NCBI GenBank assembly: GCA_034620365.1
Contig: JAQGEQ010000380.1
Location: forward strand, 2,604,001 to 2,668,000
Reading direction: 5' to 3'
Origin: Pegea sp. RAD2-039
Taxonomy: Eukaryota; Chordata; Thaliacea; Salpida; Salpidae
DNA: 64,000 bases
The notes beneath the pieces were generated by a model, which was not told where the DNA came from, did no database searches, and saw only the letters and a program-made list of their open reading frames with translations. Positions 59,556 through 64,000 of the stretch are shown piece by piece. The position numbers and the translations under genes are program-made. Every line of letters begins with the position of its first letter. The first letter of the stretch is position 1.

Positions 59556-62553
59556 ATGAATGAAAGAACTAGTTTCATTGGACCTAAAACTCCACCACAG
59601 GTTGTTTACCTTTGTAAGAATTTAAAGAAGTTATCATTTGAACACTTCTCTGTTATGGTGAAAGGCAAGTTGTTTTAAAATACTAAGTGTCATTGAGTTT
59701 ATTTTTAATTGATAAATTTAATGAAAAATTTGATATTTATAGCATAAGATTTAAAAGATAGTAAAAGTTATTTTGTCATTATTTTTATAAATTGTTACAA
59801 ATGTTGTTTTAAAATCAAAGTTAATTATATTTAATTTTGTTATAAAGTCATGTTTATTTTAAAATCTGAAGCTTTTATTTAATTACCTTAAAACTTTTAA
59901 CTCTAATTATATATACTATATTTTTCATATACATGGTAAAAGTATTTTTGGGGGCTCTAAAAAGCACTGATTTTGAAAATGATGTCATTTTTTTAAAATA
60001 GGATTTTTGTTTGCTGAATTAAGTAAGATGAAATTTTGGTCGATCTTCAGGTTTTAGTTTGTGATTATCTTTAAACACCTTTCATCCATAATCTTCTTTG
60101 ATCTATTGTTGAAATCTTTCTCTCTACTGTTCATTGTAATCACTAAATCTATCTTTTAAAATAAATTGAAATAAGATAAACTTTTATTCTAAGTTTTACA
60201 AGAAAGTTATCCTGAAGCTACATGAGTCATTATCTTCAAGGATTTCCTAGATGCTTTCTACCTGCTGAAGTTATTTACAGCATCTTTAAAAGACTTTTTT
60301 ACTTTCAGCTACTTTCTCTTCATTTCATTTACCAAATTGAAATCTTTCATCAGTATATGAATCATAAATGCTTTCAGCTTTTCTAACTGAACAATTTCTT
60401 TCATCAACTCTAATTTGGTGTGTAAGGGTGTTAAGATACTTTTATTGGAAGCAATTTGCTCTATCTGAAGTACATAATGAAGTCTTAAACATTTTTAACA
60501 TTTCTTAAATATTTGTATTCTTATTCTTCTTTCTTGCTTTGCTGTACCAAGTACACAGGAAGCATTCATGCTTATTGTACCTACTTTGTTGGTCAATAAA
60601 AATTTGAATATTTTAGATCAACACAGATTGACATGCTTTTCATGAACAAATTTATTAGCAAAGTTTTTCTTTCCTTAGTTAAATAAGTACTGCTGCAGAA
60701 TTAGTACAAAACTGTTTCCTTTTTTTTTAATATAATTCTTTGTATTTCTTAAAAGAATCTATAACAATCTGGCTTAAAAAAAGATATTGATATACCAAGA
60801 AGTAATTTCTATTTAATCTTTTTTTGTCATGTATCTATAGTCTCATAAGTAGAAGATGTTTTAGATGTGGTTTTGAAGCAAAAATTTCATGCTAGTTTTT
60901 AAAAAAAAATTTTTTATTCCGATGAAAGATGACTGAAATTTTGTCAATCTGCTCATCTTCTTAACTAAAGTCAATGTGATGAAAGTAATGCTTGTTGATG
61001 AGATGGACTAAGACAATTGGCTGCTAATATACCGAGTTTGAATCCCACCCTTACTGAAGATTGTGTTTTGTCACTTATCTGGCATTGATAGTATCTCGTC
61101 AAATATCTGTAAATGCATTTATAGAAGAAGCAAAGTATACACAGAAGGAAAATCTATGATCTCTTGACCCCGATGCCACTGTCCTAGGTCACTGGGTGGT
61201 GTCCACTAGCAGCAAATCTAAAGGGGGCTATTGTCCTAGCTACTCTCCACTATAATCATGATCGCTAACATACATCTCTAACAGTTCTATAGTGATGATG
61301 GCGACATCATGAAGCCACAAACACGATTCTGCTTAAAGTCATTCTAGGATATGAGTGGTCTTCTCCTCATGCAGAGATGACAACAGCACTTGGTAGGAAA
61401 ATGATATTTTAGTTGTCATTAGCTGTTATGAAAACTCTCCAGAAATCAATCCGATGATCTATTAGAATGTTTATGTTGTTGACTGGTGTAGCTTATATAT
61501 AAATCTTATGTATTTAGTTTCTGTATTTAGAATTATAAAGTTCAAAAACTTACTCAAAACTATTCGGTTATTTTTCAAAATAGTTAAAAGTTTTCTGTTT
61601 TTGCAGCAAACATTAAAACACTTTTGAAAAGTACTGAAGAAGAAGATCAAGTTCCTTTTATGCTAAAAAATATTGACGATGAAGTTATATCACAGTTTTA
61701 TCCTGGAGTTCATATCATTATTAAAAAAGCGATTCGACAGTCTCAAAAGCAGCTATCAAAACAGCAACTTATAATGGATTTAAAGAATTTAGGGTTAGTT
61801 ACAAATGCTGTTTCTGTTACCAATTTGACTAATTTAATGACCCAATCATCTTCTTTGCTTATTATTTGTAACAGAATAGAAGGGAAATATCAAGATGTTC
61901 TTGTTCGAAATTTATCAATTCCTGATGTTAAAACAATAAAAGATGATTTAGAAATGCAATTACCTACTCTATCTGATACACGATGGCGTGTAGATGTTGA
62001 TATTTCTACCTCTGCACTTAACAGAGTACTCGAACCTTCAATATTACTTAATTTGACTACAAATAAAGGAAATTCTCACATTTTTGGGGTAAACACTTTT
62101 ATTTTTACTAATAAATTAAATAATTTTTGATTTTTGAAGTAAGTTTTGTAAAAGTTTTATTTTATGTTCTTTTTGGTTATAAATAAGTTTTAGTGCAAAA
62201 TCGTTATCTTATAAATGTGTTCAGATTTGATTTTACAAGTAATAAGTTCCCAAATTACTTTTAAAAAATCTAAAGGTGAAATGAAAAAGATATTTTATAA
62301 TTTTTAAATTGTAATCTTCCAAATTAGTTAGAACTTAAATCAACCAATTTTAGGTTTGAATTTATTTTATTGATTTTTGAATAATTTAAATGTTTATTCT
62401 TTTTAAGTCAAAAAAGTTTAATAAAATTATTCAACAACAATTTTTGTTCAGATTTCAAAAGTGAAGTTTCATGAACTCCGCCATTCTATTTCTGAAGTCC
62501 TTAATAATGTTCAACAGGTTGAAAAACGTTCTGTGTTCAAAGTCGAAGTCTGA
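59556..62553 (+). CDS. COMMD5: COMM domain-containing protein 5-like
   Basis: COMMD proteins form the Commander complex with CCDC22 and CCDC93, which recycles endosomal cargo, and also modulate NF-kB and cullin ligases. Exons 59556-59664, 61607-62088 and 62452-62553 (phases 1, 0) give 230 residues; human COMMD5 has about 224. Residues 1-37 (SFIGPKTPPQVVYLCKNLKK) and a helical N-domain precede the COMM domain at about 158-225. The latter has WRVDVDISTSALNRVLEPS, NLTTNKGNSHIFG and FHELRHSISEVLNNVQQVEK, closest to COMMD5 in my memory. Intron 1 must start with GC (AAAG|GCAAGT): the nearby GT at 59658 would shift the frame to a stop. Intron 1 contains a repeat ORF and a SINE. AATAAA lies at about 62761. 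The family is sure; the subtype is likely. Confidence 0.85.
60158..60620 (-). repeat. decayed repeat-encoded ORF in COMMD5 intron 1
   Basis: On the minus strand, broken frames read NKHECFLCTWYSKARKK (about 60595-60540), then, in another frame, SILTPLHTKLELMKEIVQL (about 60450-60390), KDFNLVNEMKRK and a stop, and AESKKVFKDAVNNF. The order, CFLCxW followed by LxPLHxKLxLMK, resembles a repeat-associated uncharacterised protein that I recall from several invertebrate genomes. I cannot name the element class. The 3' part recurs at 54697-54910, so this is a dispersed sequence. The plus-strand open frames here are shadows. Confidence 0.5.
60990..61390 (+). repeat. second SINE type, tRNA-like head
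   Basis: GATGGACTAAGACAATTGGC (A-box region, about 61002-61021) and GAGTTTGAATCCC (B box, about 61034-61046) resemble a tRNA promoter, followed by about 340 bp of GC-richer non-coding sequence (GTCCTAGGTCACTGGGTGG and GATGATGGCGACATCATGAAG). The body does not match the SINE at 26.1 kb, so it is a different family. It sits in COMMD5 intron 1. The B box is degenerate, so the copy is old. Confidence 0.5.
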
Positions 62554-62760
62554 TGGACTTTTATGATATCTTATTTTTGATTTAAATTACTTCTGATTTA
62601 TTTTTCATCTGTAGGTGATAAGCAGCAATCTTACAACAATGTCCTCTAGACAATACATTCTAGATATTTAATCTAATTTTATTTTTAAGGATGTATATTA
62701 TTATTTTCTGACTTATAAGCATTATGATTAAATGATTTATCTTGTTACACATTCATCAAT

Positions 62761-62766
62761 AATAAA
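62761..62766 (+). terminator. polyadenylation signal of the COMMD5-like gene
   Basis: AATAAA about 208 nt after the stop codon. It is the first canonical signal downstream. Confidence 0.45.
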
Positions 62767-62769
62767 CTT

Positions 62770-64000
62770 TCCTGAAAATTTCTAGTTTGTTGTTGAAATC
62801 ATTGTAGAAATCTTTATCCAATTATTATTAAAGTTTAATAGTTAGTATTTATGGCTGATAAATTATTAGTTATAGAAAAGATTATGATACAACTTTTATA
62901 ACTCAATAAAAATGAAGATTTTGTCTTGCCTGCGAGAGATTTACCAAAAGTGACTTTTCCTTATAGGCTCTTGATTCGTTCTAAGAGACGTCATATCCCT
63001 GGTATTTGAAAAATAAGATTTTATGTAGCTTGACTTAATCAAGTTCAGCAAAGAAGCAATTACATATTTTCTTTAGTAATTTTACGGTTAAATTTTTAGA
63101 AAATGTTTTTCTCAACATGTTTTGATATGAGAGCCTTGAGTTTCCCGAAAAAGAATCAACTCAACCTCCTGGTAGGTGCTTTCTGCGTCTAATCTAAGGA
63201 GGCTTATCTATTCTTACCCACAAGACGTAAAATTTCTAATTGAGAGAAGTTTTTTTTTCATTTAGATTTAAAAAGATCTATCTTTTCATTGATTGGGTAA
63301 ATTTACTAGTCCAAGTCCTAAATAGCGTCAAGTTTTTGAGGTTGATAATCAAACTAAGACCATAAAAAATACATAAAGAAAACAATGAAATATTAGTTTT
63401 AAACTTTAAGAAGTCTAAAATAATTGATAGGATACTTTGATTGGATACTTTGTCAGATTATTAGATATACAAAAGATTACTTAATATCGTATCAAATACA
63501 ATACTTGGGCTTATGACTTATTAAGTTGAAGAGTAGATACCGAAACCTGTCATGTTTTATATTTATAAATGTAACAAGATCCTCTAACCCCAAAAGTTCC
63601 AAGTACAGTATAAAGATTGTATAAACTATTTGAAAAACTTAATATTTTATTTCGTTTAATTATTCTCACTACTTAGCTCTGGTTGTAACGATTTAGATAA
63701 TTTTTTTACAAGATGTAAGCCTCTTCACCAAAGTCAACCTAGTTATTTGTGGAGACTGAATGTATCTAAATGTAAACCCATCGTACCTATATAATATAAA
63801 ATTAAGATTTGAAAAATACTATCATCTACTGAGCAATCACTTCTTGTGGTATCCGTGTTTTTTAAAGTATATATTATAAAAGCGTTTATAGTGATTAGAA
63901 AACTAAGATATGTAAGGGACTGACCGCTTAGTGAATTTGTTAAAACCTTTCCTAACTTGTTCAGTGTTTTATGTAATAGCTTTTAACTTATAAAGTTTTT
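62770..64000. other. downstream flank, one coding-like scrap
   Basis: Mostly AT-rich DNA without supported features. Plus-strand 62930-63010 translates as LPARDLPKVTFPYRLLIRSK followed by more basic residues, then a stop. It looks like a fragment of coding sequence but has no usable context. The window ends without another gene. Confidence 0.3.

Overview
The window is AT-rich nuclear DNA from a multicellular animal. The evidence is intron-rich genes with GT-AG boundaries, AATAAA polyadenylation signals, tRNA-derived SINEs, a CR1-like non-LTR retrotransposon and degraded Ty3/gypsy elements, together with metazoan-type proteins: eIF5A, an AGBL2/CCP2-type tubulin deglutamylase, a sigma-like glutathione S-transferase and a COMMD5-like protein. 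A flatworm or cnidarian would fit the composition, the many introns of only 51-57 bp and the repeat types, but no sequence here decides the phylum. There are no bacterial operons, CRISPR arrays, rRNA genes or convincing true tRNA genes.

Layout. 0.4-1.3 kb: a four-exon gene for a small secreted protein (+). 2.6-3.7 kb: a dead gypsy pol (-). 4.2-4.9 kb: a SINE fragment and a decayed cadherin-repeat pseudogene (+). 6.5-7.0 kb: eIF5A (+, three exons). 10.1-19.2 kb: a long AGBL2/CCP2-like carboxypeptidase gene (-, at least 22 exons). 23.0-25.0 kb: gene G2 (-, last exon unresolved). 26.1-26.5 kb: a tRNA-derived SINE (-). 30.5-31.6 kb: gene G1 (-, six exons). 37.8-38.7 kb: a 5'-truncated CR1-like LINE (+), with two severed 3' tails at 27.2 and 36.2 kb. 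42.7-45.2 kb: gene G3 (+, six exons). 46.1-46.4 kb: a GC-richer island with promoter-like motifs. 47.5-47.9 kb: an unassigned minus-strand open region. 49.9-51.7 kb: a gypsy 5' half (+, LTR-like sequence, gag, zinc knuckle, protease). 56.3-57.2 kb: the GST gene (+, four exons). 59.6-62.6 kb: the COMMD5-like gene (+, three exons), whose first intron holds a SINE and a decayed repeat-encoded ORF that recurs at 54.7 kb. The remainder is AT-rich intergenic DNA in which I see no features.

How the genes relate. They are independently transcribed housekeeping and cell-biology genes. eIF5A acts in translation elongation, CCP2 in tubulin deglutamylation of cilia, GST in detoxification or eicosanoid metabolism, and COMMD5 in endosomal sorting and NF-kB control. 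The most interesting unexplained content is the set G1, G2 and G3. These are three nearby genes for acidic, serine-rich proteins that I do not recognise. They share one exon architecture: every intron is phase 1 except the last, which is phase 0. This suggests a fast-evolving lineage-specific paralogous family. All protein models below were assembled by hand from splice-site and phase agreement.
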